A DNA stretch of 64,000 nucleotides from Eulemur rufifrons (taxonomy: Eukaryota > Chordata > Mammalia > Primates > Lemuridae): positions 226,146,843 to 226,210,842 of the forward strand of contig NC_090989.1 of the NCBI RefSeq assembly GCF_041146395.1. The letters are read 5' to 3'. Under the pieces are notes generated by a model. It ran no database searches, was not told the DNA's origin, and saw only the letters and a list, made by a program, of their open reading frames with translations. Positions 45,356-55,310 of this stretch are shown piece by piece. Position numbers and translations under genes: made by a program. Every line of letters begins with the position of its first letter. The first letter of the stretch is position 1.

Positions 45356-46214
45356 AATTCAATTTTTAAAGCTCTATATTGCCTATAGGACTGAGTTTTC
45401 TAAAGGCTATTCTTGGGCCTGCTAGTTCCATAGTATGTTAATAGGCGTTACACCAAAACACCTATGCAGCTTTTAATTGTCTGGCACAGATAGCATGGAG
45501 CAGTGGTTGTGAGAAATAACATTCATAGAGATTTCCTGATATGTGTTCAGTCTATACCCTCCATCTCGTAGACAAAGTCAAGCCAAACTCAACTGTATGC
45601 CTAACCCCAATTGTCTGCCTCCTCCTAGAATGGATTTTGTCATTCCGCTGTTCAGCAAGATGAGATTGGCCTATATTGAGAATTGTAACAGGAAGTGGTT
45701 TGATGCAACATTTATGTGTGCTTCATCTGAATAGCTGGTTTGTCCTTATCTTAAAGCATGTAAATGCTGTAACTGATTGTGTGTCTATTTTCACTGTAAA
45801 CACTAGGAAGCTTAGAGCTAAATTTTTGGCTCACCTCCAAAGGAGGATCCTTACCGCATGCATTCTTGGGTAGTAACTAAACCCAGGGTTTTGCCTGACT
45901 TACTAGATTTGTATTTCCTTTGCTACAATGCCTTCTTCTATTTATTTGATCCTATTGTAAGCATTTTGCAACCTCTCTCTGATGCTGTTGGGGGGCAGGG
46001 AGGAACTGAGATTAAGAGAGAATGAACGTATATCACTTACCACAATGTCTTGCATGCGGTACATATCAACTAAGAATTTGTTTTGTTACTGTGGTTTTGA
46101 TCAACCCCACCCACTCCATTGCACAGTCCCCATGTTGACAGAAGTAGAAAGGTAGCATATCTGACTGTCAGAAATGTTTTTTAAATTCTATATTCATGGA
46201 CTTTAGTTCCAATT
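45356..46214. other. Mostly unique sequence; possible L2 scrap
   Basis: 45890-46085 ('ctacaatgccttcttctatt', 'accacaatgtcttgcatgcg') may be a weak sense L2 3' end. No gene is seen. Confidence 0.35.
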
Positions 46215-46345
46215 AGCACATGATTAAATGGACAAATATTAGTTGAGTAATTACTGACTGCAAGGTCCTGAGCCTTGTGTCATGAAAGAGACAAGTCAAT
46301 AAGTCAAAGAGATGGTAAGTGAAGCTTCTAATCACATTAGGGAGA
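46215..46345 (-). repeat. L2 3' end, antisense
   Basis: 'aatattagttgagtaattac', 'ctgcaaggtcctgagccttg' and 'gagacaagtcaataagtcaa' fit the L2 3' end in reverse, weakly. Confidence 0.45.
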
Positions 46346-46369
46346 TACGATATCACTATAGGCCTCAGG

Positions 46370-46490
46370 ATCCATCTGTAAAATGAGAATAATAATACAA
46401 CCTGTCATATGGAGTCATTGTAAAGATTCTGACTTTATACATGTAAAGTGCCAAGAATAGTGCCTGGCACTTAATAAATACTCAGTTAAT
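46370..46490 (+). repeat. MIR SINE 3' part, sense
   Basis: 'ccatctgtaaaatgagaata', 'catgtaaagtgccaagaata' and 'cctggcacttaataaatact' follow the MIR 3' half. Confidence 0.8.
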
Positions 46491-46544
46491 TAGTTATTTA
46501 GTTGGCTACTATTACTGTAAATTATCTTTATATGGGGCCACCAC

Positions 46545-46740
46545 CAGAATATGTAGTTATCAGGGGCTATAAAGATTCAGACAAGGAAGAAATCACTTCC
46601 AGTTCAAGCCATCCAGGAAGGCTTCCCAGAGGAGGTAGATTTGAGGTAGATCTTGAAGGATGGAGAGAATTCGACTAGGCAGAGAGGAACATGGAGATTG
46701 ATCCTTGTGGAAGCCCAATAAAAATATGCAAAGAGGAGGG
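46545..46740 (-). repeat. L2 fragment, antisense
   Basis: 'ccatccaggaaggcttccca', 'gaggaggtagatttgagg' and 'atcttgaaggatggagagaa' follow the reverse of the L2 3' end. Confidence 0.7.
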
Positions 46741-47940
46741 GGCTCTCCCCTGAAGACAAGCCCTCATGAGGGCAGAGGATTCATGAAGGGGGCTGTCTAG
46801 TGGGTGGCAAGCCAGGCAGTCTCCCATCCCCTCTTTCCTCATTGCTCACACCGTCAGCACCGATGTCCTGCCTCATGGTGGGTCCTTCCCAACCATCCCC
46901 TGAAAGAAAATCCAGCTGTTTCCTGAGACACCTCTAAGCAGTCCTCTGCATCCTTTTCTACCTTACAGTCAATAAGAAAATCACCTCAGGGTGTGGTAAT
47001 TATAGGGAGCTACAGACACCCTGCCCATTCTCCCACTAAATTCCTACACACAGACTCAAAACACTATGATTCTATTTTAGGCAGTCGAGTGCTTTGGAAA
47101 GAAAGTGCAGGAAATGTGAAATGAGAAGGTGGCAGCAGAATTCCCATCTGTGCAGACACTGAAAGTCCTTCATTATGGAATGTGCTAGAGAAATCCGGTG
47201 AGTTGTCGTAGCAATGGCTGGACTGGCTCCAGGGTGCGGGCTGCAGAGGGTGGCAGCCAAGATGGCAGCCAAGATGGCAGCCAAGATGGCTGAAGCTATT
47301 TCAAAGGCAAGGGTTCCAGGCTCCCTCTCTGCACTTACCTGCTTGTATAAAGAGAAGAAAATGTATTTTTTAAAAATGTCCCCTAGTCTGGTACTTCTAG
47401 ACCTCTTAAAATTTGGAGGGGAAAAAAAACTCCACCAGCTCAAAGATGTTAATTTAGATAATTAAGCACAATCCTGTACCAAGAAAAACCAATTTTAAAC
47501 TACAGTGGTGAAATGTGAATCAATAAGGTCTGTGGAAGATTTGATTGAAGTGTGCAGGCCCAGAAGCTTATGCCCATTGATGACAGAAGCCTTAAAAGCT
47601 AAAGGATGAAGATAACAAGCAAAGAGGAAAATTCTAATTTGTTTATTTATACTCTGACTTATTCCAAAACTATTTGAGCTTGACAAAATTCAAGTTGAGA
47701 AGTCAAACTATCTGAAGAACACCCGCTGACACAATTGAGCATCACGTTTCTCAAAAGAAAATGCTAAACTATGTCTAGGGAGATTGTTTTTCCTTTTATT
47801 TTCCTTTCTGCCATGTGACACCATTCTGGGTGGGGAAAAGAGCATCCATCAAGCTGGCAAGTCACTTTAGTCAAATCTCCCTTTTTGCATCAGTGTCCTA
47901 AACTCCACGGAGAAATGTGTTTCACAAAGGGAACTTCCCT
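46741..47940. other. Unique sequence, with a candidate regulatory block at 47430-47700
   Basis: No transposon is recognised. 47430-47700 carries motif-like words: 'gttaatttagataattaagc' (paired homeodomain cores), 'gatttgattgaagtg' and 'ccattgatgacagaag' (TGATGACAG, PBX/MEIS-type). Conservation is unknown. The 12-bp repeat at 47252-47293 is listed separately. The 123-codon minus-strand frame at 47072-47443 is not supported as a gene. Confidence 0.35.
47252..47293. repeat. Three tandem copies of a 12-bp unit with CAAGATGGC
   Basis: 'ggcagccaagat' occurs three times in a row, then 'ggctg'. Each copy contains CAAGATGGC, the reverse complement of the GCCATnTTG site bound by YY1. It gives three tandem candidate YY1 sites at 12-bp spacing. 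It also makes an in-frame MAAK repeat in the plus frame at 47214-47465, which I regard as incidental. Confidence 0.7.
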
Positions 47941-47959
47941 AAATTAAAACCTTTATTGA
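47941..47959. repeat. Candidate left target-site duplication of the 48-kb L1
   Basis: 'aaattaaaacctttattga' matches 49804-49822 ('aaaataaaatctttattga') at 17 of 19 positions and abuts the first recognisable L1 base. Confidence 0.55.
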
Positions 47960-49741
47960 CTCAATACCCTTCACAATAGCAACAAAGAAAATAAAATACC
48001 TAGGAATATATTTAATGAAGGAGGTGAAAGACCTCTATAGGGAAAACTACCAAACACTGACGAAGGAAATACCAGAGGACATAAACAGGTAGAAAACCAT
48101 ACCATGTTCATGGGTCCACAGAATCAACATTGTTAAAATGCCTATACTACCCAAAGTGACCTACAGATTCAATGTAATCCCTGTTAAAATGCCAACATCA
48201 TTTTTCACAGACCTAGAGAAAATAATTCTATGCTTCGTATGGAACCAGAGAAGACCCCATATGGAACCCAGAAAAGAGAGCAAAAGCAATCTTAAGCAAA
48301 AAGAACAAATTGGGAGACATCAATTTACCAAACTTCAAGCTATATTACAAGGCTATAGTAACTCAAACAGCATGGTACTGGAACAAGAACAGAGACATAG
48401 AACAATGGAACAGAACTGAGAACCCAGATATAAAACCATCCTCATATAGCCATCTAATCTTTGACAAAGCAGAAAAAAACACACTGGGAAAAAGAATCTT
48501 TATTCAATAAATGGTGCTGGGAACATTGGATAGCCACACGTAGAAGACTGAACCTTTCACCTCTCACAAAAATCAACTCATGGTGGATAACGGACTTAAA
48601 CTTCAGGCATGAAACTATAAGAATTCTCAAAGAAAATGTTGGAAAAACTCTTACAGACATTGGCTTTGGCAAAAAAAATTATGAAGAAGACCCCAAAGGC
48701 AATCACAGCAACAAAAATAAATAAATGGGACCTGATCAAATTAAAAAGCTTCTGCACAACCAAGGAAACTATCATGAGAGCAAACAGACAACCTACAGAA
48801 TGAGAGAAAATAGTCACATGCTGCAAATCTGATAAAGGGCTGATAGCTATAATCTATATAGAACTCAGGAAAATTAGCAAGAAAAAAAGCAAACAACCCT
48901 GTCAAAAAGTAGGCAAAGGACATGAACAGAAACTTTTCAAAAGAAGATCAACTAATGACAGACAAACATATGAAAAAATGCTCAACATCTCTAATCATCA
49001 GGGAAATGCAATCAAAACCACAATGAGATATCACTTAACTCCAGTCAGAATGGCCTTTATCAAAAAGTCCCAAGATAGGAACACTCATACACTGCTGGTG
49101 GGACTGCAAACTAGTACAACTTCTGTGGAAAGTAATATGGAGATACCTCAAAGAGCTACAAGTAGAACTACCATTTGATCCAGCAATCCCATTACTGGCC
49201 ATCTACCAAAAGAAAAAAAAGACATTCTATAAAAAAGACATCTGCACTAGAATGTTTATAGCAGTACAATTCACAATTGCAAAGATGTGGAAACAACTCA
49301 AGTGCCCGTCAACACATGAGTGGATTAATAAAATGTGGTATATGTATACCATAGAGTTCTACTCAACCACAACAAACAATGGTGATCTAGAACCTCTTGT
49401 ATTATCCTAGATAGAGGTGGAGTCCATTCTACTAAGTATCACAAGAATGGAAAAACAAGCACCACATGTACTCACTATCAAATTGGTATTAACTGATCAA
49501 CACTTCTGTGCACATATAGTAGTAACATTTATCAGGTGGCGGGAAAGTGGGAGGGGAGAGGAGGGGATGGATATATTCACACCTAACAGGGGCAGTGCGC
49601 ACCATTTGGGGCATGAACATGCTTGAAGCTCTGACTCAGGTGTGGCAAAAGCAATATATGTAACCTAAACATTTGTACCCCGTAGTATGTTGAAATAAAA
49701 AAAATAAAATAAAATAAATAAAAAAATTAAATAAAATAAAA
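47960..49741 (+). mobile_element. 5'-truncated lemur-type L1, 1.8 kb
   Basis: It begins in the middle of ORF2 ('cttcacaatagcaacaaag', 'gacctctatagggaaaacta') and carries the thumb and C-terminal regions ('ttcaagctatattacaagg', 'caatctaatctttgac'-like) to the end ('ccatctctaatcatcaggg'-like near 48985). Frames 48138-48419, 48310-48510, 48461-48724 and 48978-49178 are the same ORF2 broken by frameshifts. About 30 bp covering the first cysteines of the C-terminal C-X3-C-X7-H-X4-C motif are deleted near 49072 (compare 41663-41705). The 3' UTR has a single TGCGCACC block and ends with 'tatgttgaaataaaa' and a complex A-rich tail (AAAAT repeats) to 49741. Confidence 0.9.
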
Positions 49742-49803
49742 AGAATTTTAGACTGAAGAAAATGCCTGATAATTACTAAATGTTATTTGTCTGATACTTC
49801 TAA
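49742..49803 (+). other. Candidate 3'-transduced flank of the 48-kb L1
   Basis: A non-L1 segment of about 60 bp lies between the first A-rich tail and a second A-rich stretch ('ctaaaaaataaaa'), just before the right candidate target duplication. This is what a read-through L1 transcript leaves. The alternative is that the true target duplication is elsewhere and this is ordinary flank. Confidence 0.4.
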
Positions 49804-49822
49804 AAAATAAAATCTTTATTGA
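49804..49822. repeat. Candidate right target-site duplication of the 48-kb L1
   Basis: Partner of 47941-47959, 17 of 19 identical, but A-rich, so chance similarity must be weighed. Confidence 0.5.
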
Positions 49823-50305
49823 AGTATAAGATATAGCTATGTGCACAAATCATAAATATACAACTGGATGAATTTTCACAGTATAAAAATATCCATGTAT
49901 CCAGCACCCAGATCAAGAAACAGAACGTGACTGGGGTCCCAGTTGCCACCTATTCTTACTCTAGACCTTCAAGGTAGCTACTCTTATGGCTTCTAACACC
50001 ATGGATGACTCTTGATTGCTTTTGAGCTTATATGAATGGAATTATACATCATTGACTCTTGTGTCTGGCTTCTTTCACTCAATGTTACGTTTTTGAGATT
50101 CACTCATGTTGTTGCATGTAGTTGTAATTCATTCAATTTCATTGTTCTACAGAATGTATTTAAAATGCCATGATTTACTATTCATTCTATGGTTAATAGA
50201 CATTTAGGTTATTTCCAGTTTGGGACTAATGCAAATCATGCTGCTGTGCACATTCTTGTACATGTCTTGCAAACGTTGAGATTAAATCCATGAGTAGAAT
50301 TGCTG
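49813..50305 (-). mobile_element. Old L1 3' end, antisense
   Basis: 'tttattgaagtataagatat', 'catgtatccagcacccagat', 'aagaaacagaacgtgactgg' and 'gtgtctggcttctttcactc' are the antisense of an L1M 3' UTR and ORF2 end ('gctgctgtgcacattcttgt'). Confidence 0.8.
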
Positions 50306-50309
50306 GATA

Positions 50310-50960
50310 TATTTTTGAGTGCTTGCAATTTACCAGAATGTAGGAAACTAGGCTATGCACTGGAATTAAACCATGGAAAGACCCAGCTCCTGTTGGCAAG
50401 GACCTCGGGATCCAGTGGAGGACAGCAATAGGCCAGCAAATACTATTCAATGTTTGCAGGGGTATGTGCAACAGTGCCTTGGCTGGATGGAGGGACAGTG
50501 GAGGGCATAAAATCAGGATGGGCTTCCCAGTAGAGGTGAAATTCAAGTTGGCTTTTGAAGGATAAACAGATGCTGGCCAGGAGACAAAGTGGAGAAGGCA
50601 GAGGGACCAGCAAGTGGAAAAGCAGAGATGGGTGAGAAAGCAGGTCTAGACCAGAAACCTATGTTACGCCATAGAGAAAGGTGGGAAATGTATGGTGAAG
50701 GTGAGGGCTGAGTAGGTAAGTTGGGGTCCTCTCATGAAGGACTTTGCTTGCCATCTGAGGAATACATACATTATCCAGAATGTGATGGGAGTTACAGAAG
50801 ATTCTAGGGCTGTGGAATGATAAGATCAGCTCATTTGGGTGGCTCTGTGGAGTCAGGACTGGAGTAGCGCCTCGAAGCTGGAAAGTGACTAGAACACGTT
50901 TTATCTGGAAAGGGGAATGGAATATAATATCTTAGCAAATGGAAACTAGGTAATTCTTTG
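50310..50960 (-). repeat. L2 3' half, antisense
   Basis: 'gtgcttgcaatttaccagaa' to 'gacccagctcctgttggcaa', 'ggcttcccagtagaggtgaa', 'gaaggcagagggaccagcaa', 'aggactttgcttgccatctg' and 'atgataagatcagctcattt' follow the L2 3' half in reverse over ~650 bp. Confidence 0.8.
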
Positions 50961-51550
50961 AGGAAAGCCTGGCTTTGGCCCAATATCAGAGCCAAGAATC
51001 TGGACAGCTTCTAATGGAATAAGAGTGGGGGGTGGGGGGAGCATGGGAAGTGTGTGTGGGTGCCAAGTTTCAATGTGCAGAAACCACACACAGTAATTCA
51101 TGCAGAAAGCTTTTGGGGCCAGCAGGCCACCTGCTGACATCCAGACTGGTGCAGGCAAGGAGCCCTCTGCTTGAAAGCGGAAAGGCAAAGCATATGTGTG
51201 AGGAGTTCAAGCCAAAAAGCAAATGCTCTACAACATGGGTCTGGAAAGTGGTGCCAAGATCTGCTAGCAGCTTTCTGTCCCCTCTGGAGACAGAGATGGA
51301 ATGCTGAGTGGAGAGGAGCAAGGTCTAGTCCCAGCCAGCTCCCAGCTGGACTCACAAGACGATTCTAGAAAAGTCTTGTTGTCACCAATTGAAATCATAA
51401 ATTCAGTAGGAATATTTTATGTTAATTTCTCTAATGTGGTGGCTTGGTTGGAGCCCAGAAATTTATGTTAGGACTCAGTATGGATACTTGACACAGCGGA
51501 GAGGTGTGTAAAATAAAATGTAACAGAAAGATGCTAATTACTTTATGTTC
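50961..51550. other. Unclassified sequence holding repeat copy A
   Basis: No gene is recognised. 51165-51292 is similar to 52936-53060 (see separate entries). Overlapping 60-90-codon frames on both strands at 50946-51368 have no known domain. Confidence 0.4.
51165..51292. repeat. Diverged dispersed duplicate, copy A
   Basis: Shares with 52936-53060 the blocks 'catatgtgtgaggagtt', 'gccaaaaagcaaatgc', 'gtctggaaagtggtgccaag' and 'cccctctggagac' (copy B: 'tatatgtgtaaggagttt', 'cccaaaaagcaagtgc', 'gtctgaaacagtggtgccaag', 'cccttctggaaac'), in the same order and orientation, with small gaps. Family unknown. Confidence 0.75.
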
Positions 51551-51564
51551 AATTTTATATTTTA
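51551..51564. repeat. Left target-site duplication of the Alu
   Basis: 'aattttatatttta', identical to 51915-51928. Confidence 0.85.
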
Positions 51565-51914
51565 TTTTATTTTATTTTTTATTTTTTTTTTTTTTTGTTG
51601 AGACAGAGTCTCACTTTGTTGCCCAGGCTAGAGTGAGTGCCGTGGCGTCAGCTTAGCTCACAGCAACCTCAAACTCCTGGGCTTAAGCGATCCTACTGCC
51701 TCAGCCTCCCGAGTAGCCGGGACTACAGGCATGCGCCACTATGCCCGGCTAATTTTTTCTATATAGATTTTTAGGTGTCCATATAATGTCTTTCTATTTT
51801 TAGTAGAGACGGGGTCTCGCTCAGGCTGGTCTCGAACTCCTGACCTTGAGCAATCCACCCGCCTCGGCCTCCCAGAGTGCTAGGATTACAGGCGTGAGCC
51901 ACCGCGCCCGGCCG
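51565..51914 (-). mobile_element. Alu SINE, strepsirrhine type, antisense
   Basis: From the T-rich tail the plus strand reads 'gagacagagtctcactttgt', 'cgtggcgtcagcttagctc', 'gcctcagcctcccgagtagc', the middle linker 'tttttctatatagattttta' with 'gtccatataatgtctttcta', then 'gtagagacggggtctcgctc' and ends 'ccaccgcgcccggcc'. Both monomers are present. The linker and GTGGCGTCAGC are features of lemur/loris Alus rather than of human Alu families. A 6-base shortening occurs after 'tctcgctc', where related copies read ctcttgctcagg. Identical 14-bp target duplications flank it. Confidence 0.95.
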
Positions 51915-51928
51915 AATTTTATATTTTA
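51915..51928. repeat. Right target-site duplication of the Alu
   Basis: 'aattttatatttta', identical to 51551-51564. Confidence 0.85.
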
Positions 51929-52049
51929 AAAATAAATTTCCTTCTAGTTTTTCTAAGTATAAAATTTATAACATATTATAAAGTATGAAAGTTCATAAAA
52001 GTAGAAAATATTTGCCCCAAATTCCACTGGCCAAAGAAAACTGCTATTA

Positions 52050-52112
52050 GGAGAGATCCCTCCTTCCTCCTTCCCTGCCTCCTTTCCTTCCCTTCCCTGC
52101 TTTCTTTTAATG
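52050..52112. repeat. Polypyrimidine tract
   Basis: About 60 bases almost only C and T ('ccctccttcctccttccctg', 'cctcctttccttcccttccc', 'tgctttctttt'). Such tracts can form triplex DNA; here it is most likely an imperfect simple repeat. Confidence 0.8.
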
Positions 52113-52129
52113 TACACATTTGTACATAG

Positions 52130-53220
52130 TTGAAATCATAAGGCAAACTTCATTTTTTGCCACAATTGGCATTATTTCATATTGTTTAAAATTTTTATGA
52201 CCATAAGTTTATGTCTTTTCGTTAAAATATTAAAATTTCATTGCAAAATTTAGAGAAAATATTATGCAAAAGCAAAGAAAATAAAAACCATCTATAAGTC
52301 CCCACCATCCAGATATAATCATTATCAATTCTTAGTACATCTTTCTTGACATTTTATGTGTTCTTATCTATAATTTAACAAAATTATTGGTTTTCTTACA
52401 TGCTATTTTGTAATTTTTTATTATTGCTTATATTTTGTGAATTTCTATCCTAACTGTATCACATTGTATAACATTATATTTTATTTAGATAATTCCTATT
52501 TTTAGACATTTAAGGTATCCCAGTTTTTCATAATATAAAAAAATGCTACACTTGGTTCAAATTTAAAAATATACATAAACTTCTCATGAAATTGCTAAGC
52601 AAAAATAAATTTGTGAATATTTAAGGCTTTGGTTACATTTGGCCAAATTTTTGTCTAGACGGTATATACTAACTTACACTACCAACAACAAAGTGGTGGC
52701 CATTTCTCCCCAACTTCACCAACACTAGATATTATTAATCATTTTTTTAAAACTGTGTGTTAATCTGTTGGATTAAAATTGAATTTTATTACATCCTTTA
52801 TTACTGAGATTAAATATTTCTTTATATGTACATGGTACATCTTTATTTCTTCTTTTGTAAACTGCCTTTCCAAAGCATAATTTTTATTCTGGCATAGTTC
52901 TGTCACGTGGATATGTTATTATTTATCTAAGCATTCTCTACTGAAATAGGAAAAGTAAAGTATATGTGTAAGGAGTTTAACCCAAAAAGCAAGTGCAATA
53001 CTACAGGTGTCTGAAACAGTGGTGCCAAGGTCTTACTGCCCTCCATCCCTTCTGGAAACTTCCACACTTTCACCTATAGGTATATAATGTTGGAATGAGT
53101 ATCTCTGAATATAAAGGAGTTTTTGTGTGTGTGAGTTTGGGGTATTTAAGATAGATTTCTAGAAGTGGTGCTATTAATTCAAAAAGTATGGTTATTACAA
53201 ATAATCTAATTATAACCAAT
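52130..53220 (-). mobile_element. Old L1 (L1M5-like), antisense, interrupted
   Basis: 'ccacaattggcattatttca', 'gatataatcattatcaattc', 'agaagtggtgctattaattc' (53161) and 'acactaccaacaacaaag' (52676) are parts of an old L1 3' region in reverse. Copy B of the dispersed duplicate (52936-53060) sits inside it and does not look like L1. Confidence 0.6.
52936..53060. repeat. Diverged dispersed duplicate, copy B
   Basis: Partner of 51165-51292, same orientation, starts about 1.77 kb apart. It is embedded in old L1 sequence, with L1-like sequence resuming at about 53100. Confidence 0.75.
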
Positions 53221-53890
53221 ATTACTTTAATGTAGAATTATTCTTTACTATTGCAATTAAATAAACAATTATTAAGCTGAGAACAGATGTCTATAAAAAC
53301 AAAGTAGACTAAATTTCTGATAGTGACAGGTTAAGGTGGCTTTTTGTATTTGATATGAAATATTAAGTAAGATAGAAAGCATATTTTGCCAAATGCTCTG
53401 CAAATATAGGGTCATTCATTCACCTCATCATACAACTACACAGGATTCTGGAGGTGTTAGCCAAAACAATGTGCCCTCTAACCCTAATCATGCACATATT
53501 AATGAAGATGGAAACAGAAATGGAACTAAGTGGTCAACATACTTGTTCTAACTCCTCCTCATTCTTTGAGGATCATCTTCTGGCACTATTTAGCATGCAC
53601 CCTCTAGAGATTATTCCAAAAAAAAGAAAGCAAGCATCCTTGGTACGGTTCCAACTTCTCTATTTTTTTTAGCATGTGGGAGAGGTTGGAGGTAAATTCA
53701 ACTAAAGCCTTATAATCAGTGTGTGTGATTATATATATATATATATATACACACACACATTCATGCAAGTGGTGCTAAGGAATAAAACAATTTTTAAATC
53801 TACTTCATGACCCAAAAAGCTTTTGCAAGATGCATATTTTTAAATGCACCATAGCATCTGGGTTAGAATATTATATTTTAATGTGCTCCT
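53221..53890. other. Unclassified sequence with an AT/AC microsatellite
   Basis: (GT)4, (AT)9-10 and (AC)5 follow each other at about 53719-53759. No gene is recognised; the frame at 53454-53672 has no known domain. Confidence 0.5.
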
Positions 53891-55050
53891 CAAGTGGTTC
53901 TGATGATCGATCAGATCTGTCTTCTAGTTTCTATTTTGCTGAAGTCCCTGTTATTCTAATCATTGTTTCTTCGCATGTTGTCTGTCTTTTCTCTCTATTG
54001 CTCTTCAACTAGAGTTCTCTTATCTTCAGTGTTCTGCCCTTCCTATGATGAATCTAGCAGTAGATATTAATATATTATACATATATTATGCACAGGACTC
54101 AGTGTGCTTCTTCAATCTGATGTTTCATGTCTTTTATTAGTTCTGGAAAATTCACAGCCATTTTCACTTAAAATATTGCCTCTTCTCCATTTTCTCCTTT
54201 TGAAACCCCCATTAGACCTAAATTTAAACTTCTAATTTAATCTTCCTTATATCTTAACCTTTTCCTCTGCAGGATTCTGGGTAATTTCCTCATAGATATC
54301 TTTCATATCACTAACTCTCTCTTCAACTGTGTCCAATCTGCTCTTAAAGTTGGCTGTTATGTTTAATTTTACTAACAATTTTTCATTTTGAATTGTCCTA
54401 TGATTTTTCATATCTTCCTGTTCTTTTTAGTACCCTGCTCTTTCATGAGGGTTTTTAGTCCTTTCTTTATCTCTTCAATGACTGTAAATATACTTAATTT
54501 CTAGATAGTTTTAGATTGTTATATTATCTCAGGTTCTTGGGGTACCATTTCTTCCACATATATTTGCTGACTCTCCCATATCATAGACGATTTCTTTGTT
54601 TGGTTTGTACTTTTTTATTGTGAACATACTTTCAGCTAGAATATTTTTTTCCCTGTGGAATTCCTGTGTACTTTAACATGTCATAGTAACCCTTCAGACA
54701 AGTTTTATGTTTGATTCTTCTGGAAACTCCAGGAGTTTCACTGGTCAAATATTTACATTAATATATTCATTTGGGATTCCTGTACTATGCAAATAGTGTA
54801 AAATTTGAATTCTATACCTATGCATGGTACAGATTTTTTAATTTCCATTCATTGTGGGGATCTTCTTCCCGTCCCGATATCTAATCAGTGAGAATTTTAA
54901 CAGTTGCTTTGTGGTACATGAACAAGGTGTTTTACAGTCCCCTTATATGATAGGAGCAGTTCTTCCTTTTTCCTGGCTTTATATGTGAATTTCAGTCCCA
55001 ACTCCTTACCTTTCACAGGCCCTACCTAAGTCAAGTCTTTTATTCTAGTA
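53891..55050 (-). mobile_element. Old L1/HAL1-like sequence, antisense
   Basis: T-rich antisense with 'gtttcatgtcttttattagt', 'aaaatattgcctcttctcca', 'gaaacccccattagacctaa' and 'ggattctgggtaatttcctc', then 'atctgctcttaaagttggct' and 'tgtgaacatactttcagcta', in the order of the 5' region of old L1 or HAL1. No intact frame. Confidence 0.55.
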
Positions 55051-55154
55051 TGCAAAATAGTTTTGTTTTGTGCAGCATTTGTCTGTGCCCCTAGTACACA
55101 GAAGGATGTCAATATGCTAAGTAGATGGAGCTAGAAAGCTGCATCAGTCAGGAT

Positions 55155-55310
55155 TGCAGATTGACCTTTGAAACTGGAACCTGAGTTTGAGCTGTGACTT
55201 CACTACTTACCATCTGAGCAAACTATTCCTAGTCATTTAACCCCTCTAAGCTATATTTTTCTCATTAGTAAAATACAGATAATATTAATAGTGATATTCC
55301 TTATATTTTC
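55155..55310 (+). repeat. MIR SINE, sense
   Basis: 'cctgagtttgagctgtgact', 'tcactacttaccatctgagc', 'catttaacccctctaagcta' and 'attagtaaaatacagataat' follow MIR core and 3' part. Confidence 0.75.

Noticed and set aside
47214..47465. Frame with repeated MAAK residues as a repeat protein
   Set aside because: The residue repeat only mirrors the three 12-bp DNA copies; no other coding support.
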